A stretch of DNA of 64,000 nucleotides, taken from assembly GCA_016235805.1 (NCBI GenBank), contig JACRIY010000006.1, forward strand, positions 37,459-101,458, given 5' to 3'. A model generated the notes under the pieces. The model did not search any database and was not told the origin of the DNA. It saw only the letters and a program-made list of their open reading frames with translations. Below, in pieces: positions 10,391 through 18,933 of the stretch. The translations under genes were made by a program, and so were the position numbers. This stretch comes from Rhodocyclales bacterium. Its GTDB lineage: Bacteria > Pseudomonadota > Gammaproteobacteria > Burkholderiales > Rhodocyclaceae. Each line of letters begins with the position of its first letter. The stretch's first letter is position 1.

Positions 10391-11620
10391 ATGAGCCTGT
10401 TGCGGATGCCGGAGGCATCCGAAGGCCGCCTCCCGGAAAACGTGATGCATTTCGCGCGCGTGCTGCGCACCGCCGGCATGCCGGTCGGCACGCACCAGGT
10501 ACTGGCGGCGCTCGATGCACTGGCGGTGGCCGGCATCGGCCGCCGCGAAGACTTCTACTGGACCCTGGCCTCGGTGTTCGTCGATCGCCGCGAGCAGCGC
10601 GAATTGTTCGACCAGGCCTTTCACATGTTCTGGCGCGATCCGGACCTGCTCGGCCGCATCATGCACATGATGCTGCCCAAGGTCGAAGGCCTGCCGGCCG
10701 AGCGCGACAAGAACCACCACCGCCTGCAGGAAGCCTTCGGCCGCGGTGCGCCCGAGGCGCCGAAGCTGGAGCAGGAAGCGCAGCAGGAAATCGAGATCGA
10801 CGCCTTCCTCAGCTTTTCCTCGCGCGAACTGCTGCAGCAGATGGATTTCGAATCCATGACCGGCGCCGAACTGGCGGCGGCGCGACAACTGATCGCGCGC
10901 CTGCGGCTGCCATTGCGCGAGGTGCGCACCCGGCGCCTCACACGCGACCCACGTGGCGCGCGCATCGACGGCCGGGCGACGCTGCGCGCGGCCATAGCGG
11001 GGCAGGGCGACATCATCCCGCTACGCCGCGCCGCGCCGCGCAGCGTGCCGCCGCCGCTGGTGGTGCTGGTCGACATCTCCGGGTCGATGAGCCGCTATGC
11101 GCGGATGTTCCTGCACTTCGTTCACGCCCTGAGCAACAACCCAAACGCCGCCCGCCAGCGCGTCTCGGTGCTGCTGTTCGGCACGCGCCTGACCTCGATC
11201 ACCCGCGAATTGCGCCAGCGCGACGTGGATGTGGCACTGGACCGCGTTTCGGCGCGGGTCAAGGATTGGGCCGGCGGCACGCGTATCGGCACCTGTCTGC
11301 ATGACTTCAACCGGCTCTGGTCGCGGCGCCTGCTGGGACAGAATGCCAGCGTGCTGCTGCTCACCGACGGCCTCGATCGCGACGGCGGAGCCGGCCTCTC
11401 GGCCGAGATGGACCGCCTGCACAAGTCCTGCCGGCAACTGATCTGGCTCAATCCGCTGCTGCGCTTCGACGGCTTCGAAGCGCGCGCCGCCGGCATCGTG
11501 GCGATGCGCCCGCATGTCGACCTGTTCCTGCCGGCACACAACCTGGATAGTCTTGCCGACCTGGGCAGGATACTTGCGGTGCCGCCGCGCTCGCGGCGGC
11601 CCGAGGCCCGCGCCGCCTGA
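10391..11620 (+). CDS. coxE: CoxE-like protein with von Willebrand factor A domain
   Basis: This 409-residue partner of the CoxD ATPase has an N-terminal helical part (residues 1-200) followed by a VWA domain with the metal-ion site DISGSMS (about residue 222) and a later LLLTDGLDRDG segment. In MoxR-VWA pairs the VWA protein presents the client, here presumably the molybdenum hydroxylase large subunit. The ATG at 10391 is one base after the coxD stop; the frame is open further upstream but only as coxD shadow. No membrane segment is seen, so it should act in the cytoplasm. Family membership (CoxE, VWA containing) is clear; the client is inferred from position. Confidence 0.9.
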   Translation: MSLLRMPEASEGRLPENVMHFARVLRTAGMPVGTHQVLAALDALAVAGIGRREDFYWTLASVFVDRREQRELFDQAFHMFWRDPDLLGRIMHMMLPKVEGLPAERDKNHHRLQEAFGRGAPEAPKLEQEAQQEIEIDAFLSFSSRELLQQMDFESMTGAELAAARQLIARLRLPLREVRTRRLTRDPRGARIDGRATLRAAIAGQGDIIPLRRAAPRSVPPPLVVLVDISGSMSRYARMFLHFVHALSNNPNAARQRVSVLLFGTRLTSITRELRQRDVDVALDRVSARVKDWAGGTRIGTCLHDFNRLWSRRLLGQNASVLLLTDGLDRDGGAGLSAEMDRLHKSCRQLIWLNPLLRFDGFEARAAGIVAMRPHVDLFLPAHNLDSLADLGRILAVPPRSRRPEARAA

Positions 11621-11645
11621 CATCAAGAACCAAGGAGTACAACAC

Positions 11646-12203
11646 ATGGAAATGCACGGAGAACAGCGGATCCCCACCCATCAGAAGGCGGTGTGGGATG
11701 GACTGAACGACCTCGAGGTACTGAAGGCATGCATCGGCGGTTGCGAATCGATCGAACGCGTCACGGAGTCCGAGCATCACGTCACGCTGACGGCGGCGGT
11801 CGGGCCGGTCAAGGCCAAGTTCAAGGGCAAGATGCATCTTGAAGACCTGAATCCGCCCAATTCCTATCGCATACGCTTCGAAGGACAGGGTGGCGTGGCG
11901 GGTTTCGCCAAGGGTGATGCCGCAGTATCGCTGAAGGCCGACGGCGCCGCTACGCTGATGAGCTATACCGTGCACGCCCAGGTTGGTGGCAAGCTGGCTC
12001 AGGTGGGTTCGCGCCTGATTGATGCCGCCGCAAAGAAGATCGCCGACGATTTCTTCGCCGCCTTCAACGCGCGCGTCGCGCCGGCGCCAGACGAAGCGGG
12101 TGCGGAGTCGATGCCGACCCCAACTGCGCCGGGCATACCTGCATGGGTCTGGGTGGCTGGCGGCGCGATCGCCTTGCTGTTGCTCTATTTCGCGACGCGT
12201 TGA
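11646..12203 (+). CDS. coxG: CoxG-like SRPBCC protein with C-terminal membrane anchor
   Basis: This 185-residue protein of the CO dehydrogenase subunit G family has an SRPBCC fold over residues 1-140 (EMHGEQRIPTHQKAVWDGLND is the typical start; GFAKGDAAVSL is another family piece). A Pro-rich linker leads to one hydrophobic helix (WVWVAGGAIALLLLYFATR) at the very end. CoxG proteins are thought to attach the enzyme to the inner face of the membrane or bring in a lipid-like acceptor such as quinone. AAGGAGTAC precedes the ATG. It is the last gene of the operon; a bidirectional terminator follows at 12238. Confidence 0.88.
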   Translation: MEMHGEQRIPTHQKAVWDGLNDLEVLKACIGGCESIERVTESEHHVTLTAAVGPVKAKFKGKMHLEDLNPPNSYRIRFEGQGGVAGFAKGDAAVSLKADGAATLMSYTVHAQVGGKLAQVGSRLIDAAAKKIADDFFAAFNARVAPAPDEAGAESMPTPTAPGIPAWVWVAGGAIALLLLYFATR

Positions 12204-12237
12204 TCGCTCCCCGGTCGGTTTGCTAGTGCGCCAAAGG

Positions 12238-12261
12238 AAAAGGGGGCTTGCGCCCCCTTTT
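12238..12261. terminator. Bidirectional Rho-independent terminator (coxG / trpB2)
   Basis: AAAAGGGGGC at 12238-12247 and GCCCCCTTTT at 12252-12261 form a perfect 10-base stem with loop TTGC. A-runs and T-runs on both sides let it stop transcription from coxG and from the convergent trpB2. Confidence 0.9.
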
Positions 12262-12279
12262 GTTCAGCTTGAGTCAGCG

Positions 12280-13662
12280 TCAGGCAGCCTTCGGCGGCCA
12301 GTCGAAGTTCGGCAGCGTCTTCAGCGAAGCCTGGAGATCGGCGTCGGAGTAGGCGAAGTCCTGCATCTTGCCGGAGAAGTAGTTCTCGTAAGCGGCCATG
12401 TCGAAATGGCCGTGGCCGGAGAGGTTGAAGAACAGCGTCTTCGGCTCGCCGGTCGCCTTGCAGCGCAGCGCCTCGTCGATGCAGGCGCGGATGCCGTGGG
12501 CCGATTCGGGTGCCGGGATGATGCCTTCGGCGCGGGCGAACATGACACCGGCCTCGAAGGTGGCGGTTTGCGGCACGGCGACGGCCTCGATCAGCTTTTC
12601 GTGGTAGAGCTGCGAGATCAGCGGGCTGTCGCCGTGGTAGCGCAGGCCGCCGGCATGGATGCCAGGGGGCATGAAATCGTGGCCCAGGGTGTACATCTTC
12701 ATCATCGGCGTGAAGCCCGAGGCATCGCCGAAGTCGTAGGCATACACGCCCTTGGTCAGCGTCGGGCAGGATTCCGGCTCGACCGCGACCATGCGGATCT
12801 TCTGCGCGCGCTTGTCGCCCGCCGCGGCATCGCCGAGGAAGGGGAAGGTGGCGCCGGCGAAGTTGCAGCCGCCGCCGCAGGGCGCGAACATCATGTCCGG
12901 GTACTCGCCGATCTTCTCGAACTGCTTCTTGGCTTCGAGGCCGATGATGGTCTGGTGAAGCAGTACGTGGTTGAGCACCGAGCCCAGCGCGTACTTGCTG
13001 CCGGGGTTGGACACCACCGCCTCGATCGCCTCGGAGATCGCGATGCCCAGGCTGCCCTGATTGTCGGGATCGGCGGCGAGGATGTCGCGGCCGGTCTTGG
13101 TGCGCTCGGACGGGCTGGCGACGACGTCGCCGCCCCAGGTCTGCATCATCAGGCGGCGGTAGGGCTTCTGGTTGTAGCTGACCTTGACCATGTAGATCTC
13201 GACCGGCAGACCGAAGCACTGGCCGGCGAAGGAGAGCGACGAGCCCCACTGCCCGGCACCGGTTTCGGTGATCAGGCGCTTGGTGCCGGCGATCTTGTTC
13301 AGGTAGGCCTGCGGTACCGCCGAGTTGGGTTTGTGCGAACCGGCGGGCGAGACACCTTCGTACTTGTAGAAAATCTTGGCCGGGGTTCCCAGCATCTTTT
13401 CCAGGCGCTCGGCGCGGCACAGGGGGCTGGGGCGCCACAGCGCGTAAATCTTGCGGACCTCCTCCGGGATCGCGATCCAGCGCTCGGCGGACATTTCTTG
13501 CTCCAGCACCGGGCCGGGGAAGATCGCCAGCATCTGATCGGGCGAGACCGGGTTGCCGTCTCCACCCAGCGGCGGCAGCGGCGGTGTCTTCAGATCGGCG
13601 ACGATGTTGTACCAGTGGGTCGGGATTTCGCTTTCGTCAAGAACGACGCGGGTTCTGCTCAT
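12280..13662 (-). CDS. trpB2: TrpB2-type tryptophan synthase beta-like protein
   Basis: This 460-residue PLP enzyme carries the lysine motif [14 protein letters not shown] (about residue 110), [17 protein letters not shown], and the phosphate-binding CGGGCNFAG. Together with the length (about 50 residues longer than TrpB1), these place it in the TrpB2 group. TrpB2 makes tryptophan from indole and serine, often without a TrpA partner, or acts on related beta-replacement substrates. No trpA, trpF or other trp gene is near, so a salvage or other role is likely. The ATG at 13662 has GAGGAG 9 bases upstream. It sits alone on the minus strand between two plus-strand molybdenum operons. Confidence 0.92.
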   Translation of the reverse strand: MSRTRVVLDESEIPTHWYNIVADLKTPPLPPLGGDGNPVSPDQMLAIFPGPVLEQEMSAERWIAIPEEVRKIYALWRPSPLCRAERLEKMLGTPAKIFYKYEGVSPAGSHKPNSAVPQAYLNKIAGTKRLITETGAGQWGSSLSFAGQCFGLPVEIYMVKVSYNQKPYRRLMMQTWGGDVVASPSERTKTGRDILAADPDNQGSLGIAISEAIEAVVSNPGSKYALGSVLNHVLLHQTIIGLEAKKQFEKIGEYPDMMFAPCGGGCNFAGATFPFLGDAAAGDKRAQKIRMVAVEPESCPTLTKGVYAYDFGDASGFTPMMKMYTLGHDFMPPGIHAGGLRYHGDSPLISQLYHEKLIEAVAVPQTATFEAGVMFARAEGIIPAPESAHGIRACIDEALRCKATGEPKTLFFNLSGHGHFDMAAYENYFSGKMQDFAYSDADLQASLKTLPNFDWPPKAA

Positions 13663-13874
13663 GTCTTCAGTCTCCTCTATATTGTCTTGGTCGTTTCAGG
13701 CTGCGCTAGGATCATGGATCAGAGATGGCCGGAAGTCGAGAGCAAACGGATTGCGCCACCGGCTGGCAGGTCCAATTCAGGATACGGTACACTGTATGCA
13801 AAGAATCGGCGGAATGTCAATCCGTCGCAAAGGGTTTTTTTGAAATTGGCACTGACAGGTCTTTCCATACCGAT

Positions 13875-14198
13875 ATGAACGCAGACGACGACTCGCTTTT
13901 CGACACCCTGCGCCGCTGGCGCGCCGAGTCCAGGCCGGCCGCCCTGGCCACCGTGGTCAGCACCTGGGGTTCCTCGCCACGGCCGGAGGGCAGCCATCTT
14001 GCCGTCGATGGCGAGGGGCATTTCATCGGTTCGGTTTCCGGGGGTTGCATCGAGGGTGCGGTAATCGAAGCCGCGCTCGAGGTCATGCGCAGCCGCCAGC
14101 CGCGCCTGCTCGAATTCGGCGTCAGCGACGAACAGGCTTGGCAGGTCGGGCTCGCCTGCGGCGGCAGGGTGCAGGTCTTCGTCGAGGCGGTGGAATGA
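13875..14198 (+). CDS. XdhC/CoxI-family protein, N-terminal domain only
   Basis: This 107-residue protein corresponds to the first domain of XdhC (LATVVSTWGSSPRPEGSHLA and GSVSGGCIEGAVIEAAL are the conserved parts). XdhC binds molybdenum cofactor, promotes exchange of oxygen for sulfur and hands it to xanthine-dehydrogenase-type enzymes. Here the usual 300-residue protein is split: the second domain is the next gene, overlapping by ATGA at 14195. The ATG at 13875 is chosen because family alignment begins about there (MNADDDSLFDTLRRW); the frame is open back to 13725 but the extra part looks non-coding. First gene of a six-gene overlapping operon. Confidence 0.85.
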   Translation: MNADDDSLFDTLRRWRAESRPAALATVVSTWGSSPRPEGSHLAVDGEGHFIGSVSGGCIEGAVIEAALEVMRSRQPRLLEFGVSDEQAWQVGLACGGRVQVFVEAVE

Positions 14199-14890
14199 AG
14201 GCGGGTACGCTGGCTCGCATCGCCGAGGCGCAGGGAAAGCGCCAGGGGCTGGTGGTGGTGACGCGTCTGGCCGACGGCGCGCAGTGCCTGGTCGACTCCT
14301 CCGGCGTGAGCGGAGAACTGCAGTTGGCGGCGGCCGCGCGCGAGGAGGTCGCGGCCCTTCTGCTGTCGGGGCGCAGCGCTGCCCTGTCCGGCGAACCGGG
14401 ATGCTTCGCGCGCGCCTACGTCCCATCGCCGCGCCTGCTGATCGTCGGTGCGGTGCATATCGCCCAGGCGCTGGCGCCGATGGCCGCCACGGCCGGTTAC
14501 GAAGTCACGGTGATCGATCCGCGAGGCGCCTTCGCCTCGCCCGAACGCTTTCCCGGCGTGCAGCTCAGCGACGAATGGCCCGACGAAGCCCTGGCGCGCC
14601 TCGGCCTCGACGCGGCCACCGCGCTGGTCGCGCTGTCGCACGATCCCAAGCTCGACGACCCGGCGCTGGAGCTGGCGCTGCCGAGCGAACTCTTCTACAT
14701 CGGTGCGCTGGGCAGTCGGCGCACCCACGAAAAGCGCCTGGAGCGGCTGCGCGCGGCCGGCCTGGGCGAACTCACCGTGCGCATCCATTCGCCGATCGGG
14801 CTGGACCTTGGTGGCCGGGCGCCGGCCGAAATCGCCGTGTCCATCCTCGCCGAGATCATCCAGGTTCGCCATCGGGGCGCCACCGCGTGA
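14195..14890 (+). CDS. XdhC-family protein, C-terminal Rossmann domain
   Basis: This 231-residue protein holds the second XdhC domain. The Rossmann part is seen in RLLIVGAVHIAQALAPMAA, YEVTVIDPRGAFASPERFP and FYIGALGSRRTHEKRLERL, ending in GRAPAEIAVSILAEI, all standard for XdhC_C. It probably pairs with the separate N-domain product to load sulfurated cofactor into the hydroxylase. The normally present glycine motif GAGHVA reads GAVHIA here, a mild deviation at the nucleotide-binding loop. ATG at 14195 overlaps the previous stop; the stop overlaps the next GTG (14887), so translation is coupled on both sides. Confidence 0.87.
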   Translation: MKAGTLARIAEAQGKRQGLVVVTRLADGAQCLVDSSGVSGELQLAAAAREEVAALLLSGRSAALSGEPGCFARAYVPSPRLLIVGAVHIAQALAPMAATAGYEVTVIDPRGAFASPERFPGVQLSDEWPDEALARLGLDAATALVALSHDPKLDDPALELALPSELFYIGALGSRRTHEKRLERLRAAGLGELTVRIHSPIGLDLGGRAPAEIAVSILAEIIQVRHRGATA

Positions 14891-16506
14891 TCTTCGGCGA
14901 ATTCCCGGTCGAGGAATGCGAAGGCCTGCTGCTGGCCCACAGCCTGCGGCTCGCCGGGCGCACTTTGAAGAAAGGACGCCGTGTCACCAGCGCCGACTTT
15001 CCGGACCTGATCGCCGCCGGACACCGGCGCATATACGGCGCGCGCCTCGCGGCGGGCGACCTGACCGAGGATGCCGCCGCCGCTGCGGTGGCAGCCCTGC
15101 TGCAGGCCGATGGCATCGTCGCGCGCAAGGCCTACACCGGACGATGCAACCTCCACGCCACACAGCGCGGGCTGGTCACGGTCGATGCCGGCATCATCGA
15201 CCGGATCAATGCCATCGACGAGGCCGTCACCGTCGCCACGCTGGCGCCGCTCTCTGCGGTGCGCGCCGGCGCCGTGGTTGCCACGGTCAAGGTCATTCCG
15301 CTGGCGGTGGGGCAAACGGTCATCGATCGCTGCGCGAGCGAGGCCGGGCGCGGTGTGGCGTTGGGCCTGCACCCTTTTGCGCAGAAACGCGCCGCGCTGA
15401 TCGTCAGCGAACAGGCCGGCGACCCGGAAAAGAACTACGCCTCCGCTGTCACCAGTAGCCGGCGTCGCATCGAGGACCTCGGCAGCCATCTCGGCCTGGT
15501 GCAGCGCTGCGCCCACCGGCGCGATGCGGTGGCGCTGGCCCTGCGCGAAAGCCTGGCGGCCGGTTGCGACCTGCTCATGATCGCCGGCGCCACGGTACCC
15601 AAGGACAGGGCCGACACCATTCCCTCGGCCATCGTCGCCGCCGGCGGCGAGATCGTCCATTTCGGCATGCCGGTCGAGCCCGGCAACATGCTGTTGCTGG
15701 CCCGCATCGGCGCGGTGCCGGTGATCATCCTGCCCGGTTGTGCGCGCTCGCGCAAAACCAACGGCCTCGACTGGGTGCTGCAGCGCATGTTGGCCGGCCT
15801 GCCCATGGGCGCCGCCGAAATCAAGGCGATGGGTGTCGGCGGCCTGATCCGCAGCGCGCCCGAGGCCGAGGAAGATCCCGACGCGGTGGAGCCCGCTCCG
15901 CAGCGAGTCGCTGCCGGGCGTCGCATCGCGGCTCTGGTGCTCGCCGCCGGCAGCAGCCGGCGCATGGCCGGCAGCAACAAGCTGCTGCAGCCGGTGGCCG
16001 GCGTGCCCATGGTGCGCCGCGCGGCGAATGCGGCGCTGGCCTCGCGCAGCGTGGCGATGGTGGTCGTTACAGGGCACGCGGCCGATGCGGTACGCGCCAG
16101 CCTCGTTGGGCTGGACCTGGAATTTGCCCACAACGCCGACCATGAATCCGGCATGGCCTCGACGCTGCGCGCAGGATTGCGGGCACTGCCAGCCGACACC
16201 GATGCCGTGGTGGTGGTGCTGGGCGACATGCCCTTCGTTTCCGCCGCGCACATCGACCGCCTGATTGCTGCCTTCGATCCCGCGCGCGGCAATATCGTGG
16301 TGCCGATGAAGGATGGCCGCCGCGGCAATCCAATCGTCTGGCCGCGTGCGTTCTTCGATGAAATGCAGCAGGTGCAGGGTGACGTCGGCGCCCGCGAACT
16401 GTTGCAGCGCCACGCCGATCGCGTGGACGTCGTGGCCTTCGACGACGACGCCATTTTCGCCGACGTCGATACGCCGGAGGCGCTGCGTGCGCTGGAGCCG
16501 CGATGA
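14887..16506 (+). CDS. Molybdopterin-binding domain fused to MocA-like nucleotidyltransferase
   Basis: This 539-residue two-domain protein has a MoeA/MogA-like molybdopterin-binding domain in residues 1 to about 345 (DLLMIAGATVPKDRADTIPS, then GMPVEPGNMLLL and VIILPGCARSRKTNG). From about residue 345 comes an NTP-transferase domain with LVLAAGSSRRMAGSNKLL, VVVVLGDMPFVSAAHIDRLI and RGNPIVWPR. MocA-type transferases attach CMP to molybdopterin, giving the MCD form used by CoxL-like enzymes. The fusion would combine metal or cofactor handling with cytidylylation. Start GTG at 14887 overlaps the previous TGA; the upstream part of the frame is antisense-free shadow. The stop overlaps the next ATG. 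A copy of the repeated word lies at 14990. Confidence 0.88.
   Translation: MIFGEFPVEECEGLLLAHSLRLAGRTLKKGRRVTSADFPDLIAAGHRRIYGARLAAGDLTEDAAAAAVAALLQADGIVARKAYTGRCNLHATQRGLVTVDAGIIDRINAIDEAVTVATLAPLSAVRAGAVVATVKVIPLAVGQTVIDRCASEAGRGVALGLHPFAQKRAALIVSEQAGDPEKNYASAVTSSRRRIEDLGSHLGLVQRCAHRRDAVALALRESLAAGCDLLMIAGATVPKDRADTIPSAIVAAGGEIVHFGMPVEPGNMLLLARIGAVPVIILPGCARSRKTNGLDWVLQRMLAGLPMGAAEIKAMGVGGLIRSAPEAEEDPDAVEPAPQRVAAGRRIAALVLAAGSSRRMAGSNKLLQPVAGVPMVRRAANAALASRSVAMVVVTGHAADAVRASLVGLDLEFAHNADHESGMASTLRAGLRALPADTDAVVVVLGDMPFVSAAHIDRLIAAFDPARGNIVVPMKDGRRGNPIVWPRAFFDEMQQVQGDVGARELLQRHADRVDVVAFDDDAIFADVDTPEALRALEPR
14990..15000 (+). repeat. Repeated word GCGCCGACTNT, copy 2 (in the molybdopterin/MocA fusion)
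   Basis: Exact match; reads Ser-Ala-Asp-Phe. Confidence 0.7.
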
Positions 16507-17711
16507 GTGCGGCTGCCGCGCTGCGGGCCAAATTTCCATTGCTGGTGGCGAATCCGGGCCTGCATTATTTCGACAGCGCGGCAACGGCTCAGATGCATCG
16601 CAGCGCGCTCGACGCCGTCGTGGCGCATGAAACCGGCGCGCGGGCCAACGTGCTGCGCGGCAGCTACCGGCTGGCCGAGGCGGCCGACCGAGCCTACGAG
16701 GCGGCGCGGCAAAGCGCGGCGCGTTTCCTCAATGCCGCCGCCGACGAAATCGTATTTACCGGCGGCACCACGGCCGCCCTCAACCTGGTCGCGCAATCCT
16801 TCGGCTGCCTGCTCGAACCCGGCGACCGGGTGGTGATTTCGCAGGCCGAGCACCACAGCAATTTCGTTCCCTGGCAGATGCTGCGCGAACGTCGCGGCGT
16901 CGAACTGGCGCTGATCCCGGTGTTGCCCGACGGGACGCTCGACCTCGCCAGCCTGGCCCGGGTGATCGACGACCGCACCCGGCTGGTCGCCGTGACGCAG
17001 TGCTCCAACGTCACCGGGGCGCGCACCGATGTTGCCGCCATCGTCGCCGCGGCGCGCAGGGTGGGGGCGCGGGTCCTGCTCGACGGCGCACAGGCGGTGC
17101 AGCACGGTCCGCAGGACGTGCAGGCGCTGGACGTCGACTTCTATGCCTTTTCCGGCCACAAGTGTTTCGGCCCCGGCGGCGTCGGCGTGCTCTGGGGGCG
17201 TGCGGAACTGCTGGCGGCGATGCCACCCTTCCTCGGCGGTGGCGGCATGATCGGCGCGGTGACGGAGGAGGGCTACACCTGGGCCGAGCCGCCGCGTCGC
17301 TTCGAAGCCGGTACGCCGCCGATCGCGCAGGCGGTGGGCCTCGGCGCCGCGCTCGACTGGATGATGGGGCTCGACTGGGCACCGATCCACGCCCGCGAAA
17401 GCGCGCTGTGCGCGGCCCTGATCGACGGCCTGCGGCGCATTCCGCACGTGCGCCTGCTTGGTCCGGAGCCCTCGTCGGCGCGCGCGCCCATCGTGTCCTT
17501 CGACATCGCCGGCCTGCATCCGCACGACATCTGCCAGGTGTTGGATGCGCAAGGGCTCGCCCTGCGCGGCGGCCACCACTGCGCCCAGCCGCTGCTGGCG
17601 GCGCTGGGCGTCGAGGCCTGCACGCGTGCCAGCCTGGCGCTCTATAACGACGAGGCCGATGTCGCCGCGCTGCCGGCCGGCATCGTTCGCGCGATCGGGG
17701 TGCTCAAATGA
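16503..17711 (+). CDS. SufS/CsdA-family cysteine desulfurase
   Basis: This 402-residue class V aminotransferase-fold PLP enzyme has YFDSAATAQMHRSALDAV at the N terminus, ISQAEHHSNFVPWQ, DGAQAVQHGPQDVQALDVDF, the PLP lysine in FSGHKCFGPGGVGVLWG and the catalytic-loop motif LRGGHHCAQPLL near residue 355, whose Cys would carry the persulfide. It removes sulfur from cysteine. Its place in a molybdenum-cofactor operon, next to a SufU-like acceptor, suggests the sulfur goes to the Mo=S ligand rather than general iron-sulfur assembly, as NifS4 with XdhC does in Rhodobacter. Overlaps both neighbours by ATGA. Confidence 0.9.
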   Translation: MSAAAALRAKFPLLVANPGLHYFDSAATAQMHRSALDAVVAHETGARANVLRGSYRLAEAADRAYEAARQSAARFLNAAADEIVFTGGTTAALNLVAQSFGCLLEPGDRVVISQAEHHSNFVPWQMLRERRGVELALIPVLPDGTLDLASLARVIDDRTRLVAVTQCSNVTGARTDVAAIVAAARRVGARVLLDGAQAVQHGPQDVQALDVDFYAFSGHKCFGPGGVGVLWGRAELLAAMPPFLGGGGMIGAVTEEGYTWAEPPRRFEAGTPPIAQAVGLGAALDWMMGLDWAPIHARESALCAALIDGLRRIPHVRLLGPEPSSARAPIVSFDIAGLHPHDICQVLDAQGLALRGGHHCAQPLLAALGVEACTRASLALYNDEADVAALPAGIVRAIGVLK

Positions 17712-18196
17712 GCGGCGCAACGAATGCTGCAATGGGCGGCGTCGAAGCGCTCTACCAGGAGGCCATCAAGGACTATTCGCGCGCCGACCACGGCCACGGC
17801 CGGCTAGATGGCGCCGTCGCGTCGGTTCGCCTCGACAATCCCCTGTGCGGTGACCGCATCAGCCTTCAGGTCCGGCTCGACGCCGGCCGCATCGTCGCCC
17901 TCGGACACGAAACGAAAGGTTGCCTGCTGTGTCGCGCCGCCGCCTCGCTGCTCGGCAAGCGTGCGCCGGGCCTTGACGGGCAGGGCGTTGCGGTGGCGAC
18001 CGCGGCGCTAGAAGCCATTCTCGAACAGGGCCGCCCGCCGCCCGGTGACTGGCCGGAATTGGGCATGTTCGCGCCGGCAGGGGCGCATGCCAGCCGTCAC
18101 AAGTGCGTGCTGCTGCCATTTCGCGCGCTGGCGCAGGCCATCGGGCAAGCCGAAGCGGGGTCCGCCGCCATCCATGGAGCCAATCATCGTGAGTAA
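17708..18196 (+). CDS. SufU-like sulfur acceptor / scaffold protein
   Basis: This 162-residue protein of the IscU/SufU fold has the ligands expected for zinc-binding SufU in order: NPLCGDRI (Cys and Asp, about residue 47), GCLLCRAAASLL (Cys, about residue 73) and RHKCVLLPFRAL (Cys, about residue 135). SufU takes the persulfide from its own SufS and is best known from Gram-positive bacteria, so the pair here is unusual for a betaproteobacterium. Unlike canonical SufU, a second Cys sits in the middle motif (CLLC). The ATG overlaps the desulfurase stop; the end overlaps the next gene. Alternative: a divergent IscU-type scaffold, which is less likely given its cysteine-desulfurase neighbour. Confidence 0.8.
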   Translation: MSGATNAAMGGVEALYQEAIKDYSRADHGHGRLDGAVASVRLDNPLCGDRISLQVRLDAGRIVALGHETKGCLLCRAAASLLGKRAPGLDGQGVAVATAALEAILEQGRPPPGDWPELGMFAPAGAHASRHKCVLLPFRALAQAIGQAEAGSAAIHGANHRE

Positions 18197-18755
18197 TGAC
18201 AACGCGCGCCAACTGGTGCATACGAGGCAGATCACCTGCCGGGCCTACCGGCTGGGCAACGGCCTGCTGGAAATCGAGGCCACCCTGGGCGACGAGAAGG
18301 GTCAGCAGGTGGATTTCCGCTCGCGGCCGTCGGTTCCGCCCGGCGAATTCATGCACCGCATGGCCCTGACGCTGACCATCGACGACGACTACACCATCCG
18401 CGACGTGCGTGCCAGCACGCTGGTGGCGCCCTGGCCGATGTGCGGCGGCACCGACGACGGCTACCGCAAGCTGATCGGCCTGCGCATCGGCCCCGGATTT
18501 TCACAACAGGTGAAGCAGTTGCTGGGCGGGGTGCAGGGCTGCACCCACGTCACCGAGCTGGTGGCGCAGGCGGCCAACACCTACATGCAGGCATCCTGGC
18601 CCGACCGCATCGCGCGCCAGATCGCGGTCAGCGCCGACGCGCGCGGCTGGCCGGACAAGAGCACGCTGGGTTTCGTCAATCACTGCCATGCCTGGCGGCA
18701 GGACGGCGAGACGCTGGCGCAGGAGTATCCGGAGCTGGTGCCGCCGAAGGAATAG
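18189..18755 (+). CDS. DUF2889 family protein
   Basis: This 188-residue protein of unknown function is recognised by RQITCRAYRLGNGLLEIEA, a central PPGEFMHRMALTLTIDDDYT and a conserved Cys region (PMCGGTDDGYRKLIGLRIG, GVQGCTHVTEL). No signal peptide or membrane span is seen. DUF2889 genes are often found near acyl-CoA or aromatic-acid catabolism; here it closes an overlapping molybdenum-cofactor operon, so a role in maturation or in the enzyme's pathway is possible. Start GTG at 18189 has GGAG 9 bases upstream and overlaps the SufU-like gene by 8 bases; ATG at 18174 is the alternative. The conserved cysteines and the CTH motif could bind metal, which is untested. Confidence 0.75.
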   Translation: MSNDNARQLVHTRQITCRAYRLGNGLLEIEATLGDEKGQQVDFRSRPSVPPGEFMHRMALTLTIDDDYTIRDVRASTLVAPWPMCGGTDDGYRKLIGLRIGPGFSQQVKQLLGGVQGCTHVTELVAQAANTYMQASWPDRIARQIAVSADARGWPDKSTLGFVNHCHAWRQDGETLAQEYPELVPPKE

Positions 18756-18933
18756 CCGCTCCGGTAGCAGCATCCTTCCCCGGGCCGCCGCATGCCACAG
18801 CGGTGTCGGCCTCCCGTGCCGGGGTACCGGCGACCTAGGAAGAAAGGGGCTTCCGCCCGCCTTTTCGAGACTCGCTCGCCGCCGCGCATGAGCTAGTCTG
18901 CATCCCATGAATCCGGAGCAGGGAGGCGTGGTG

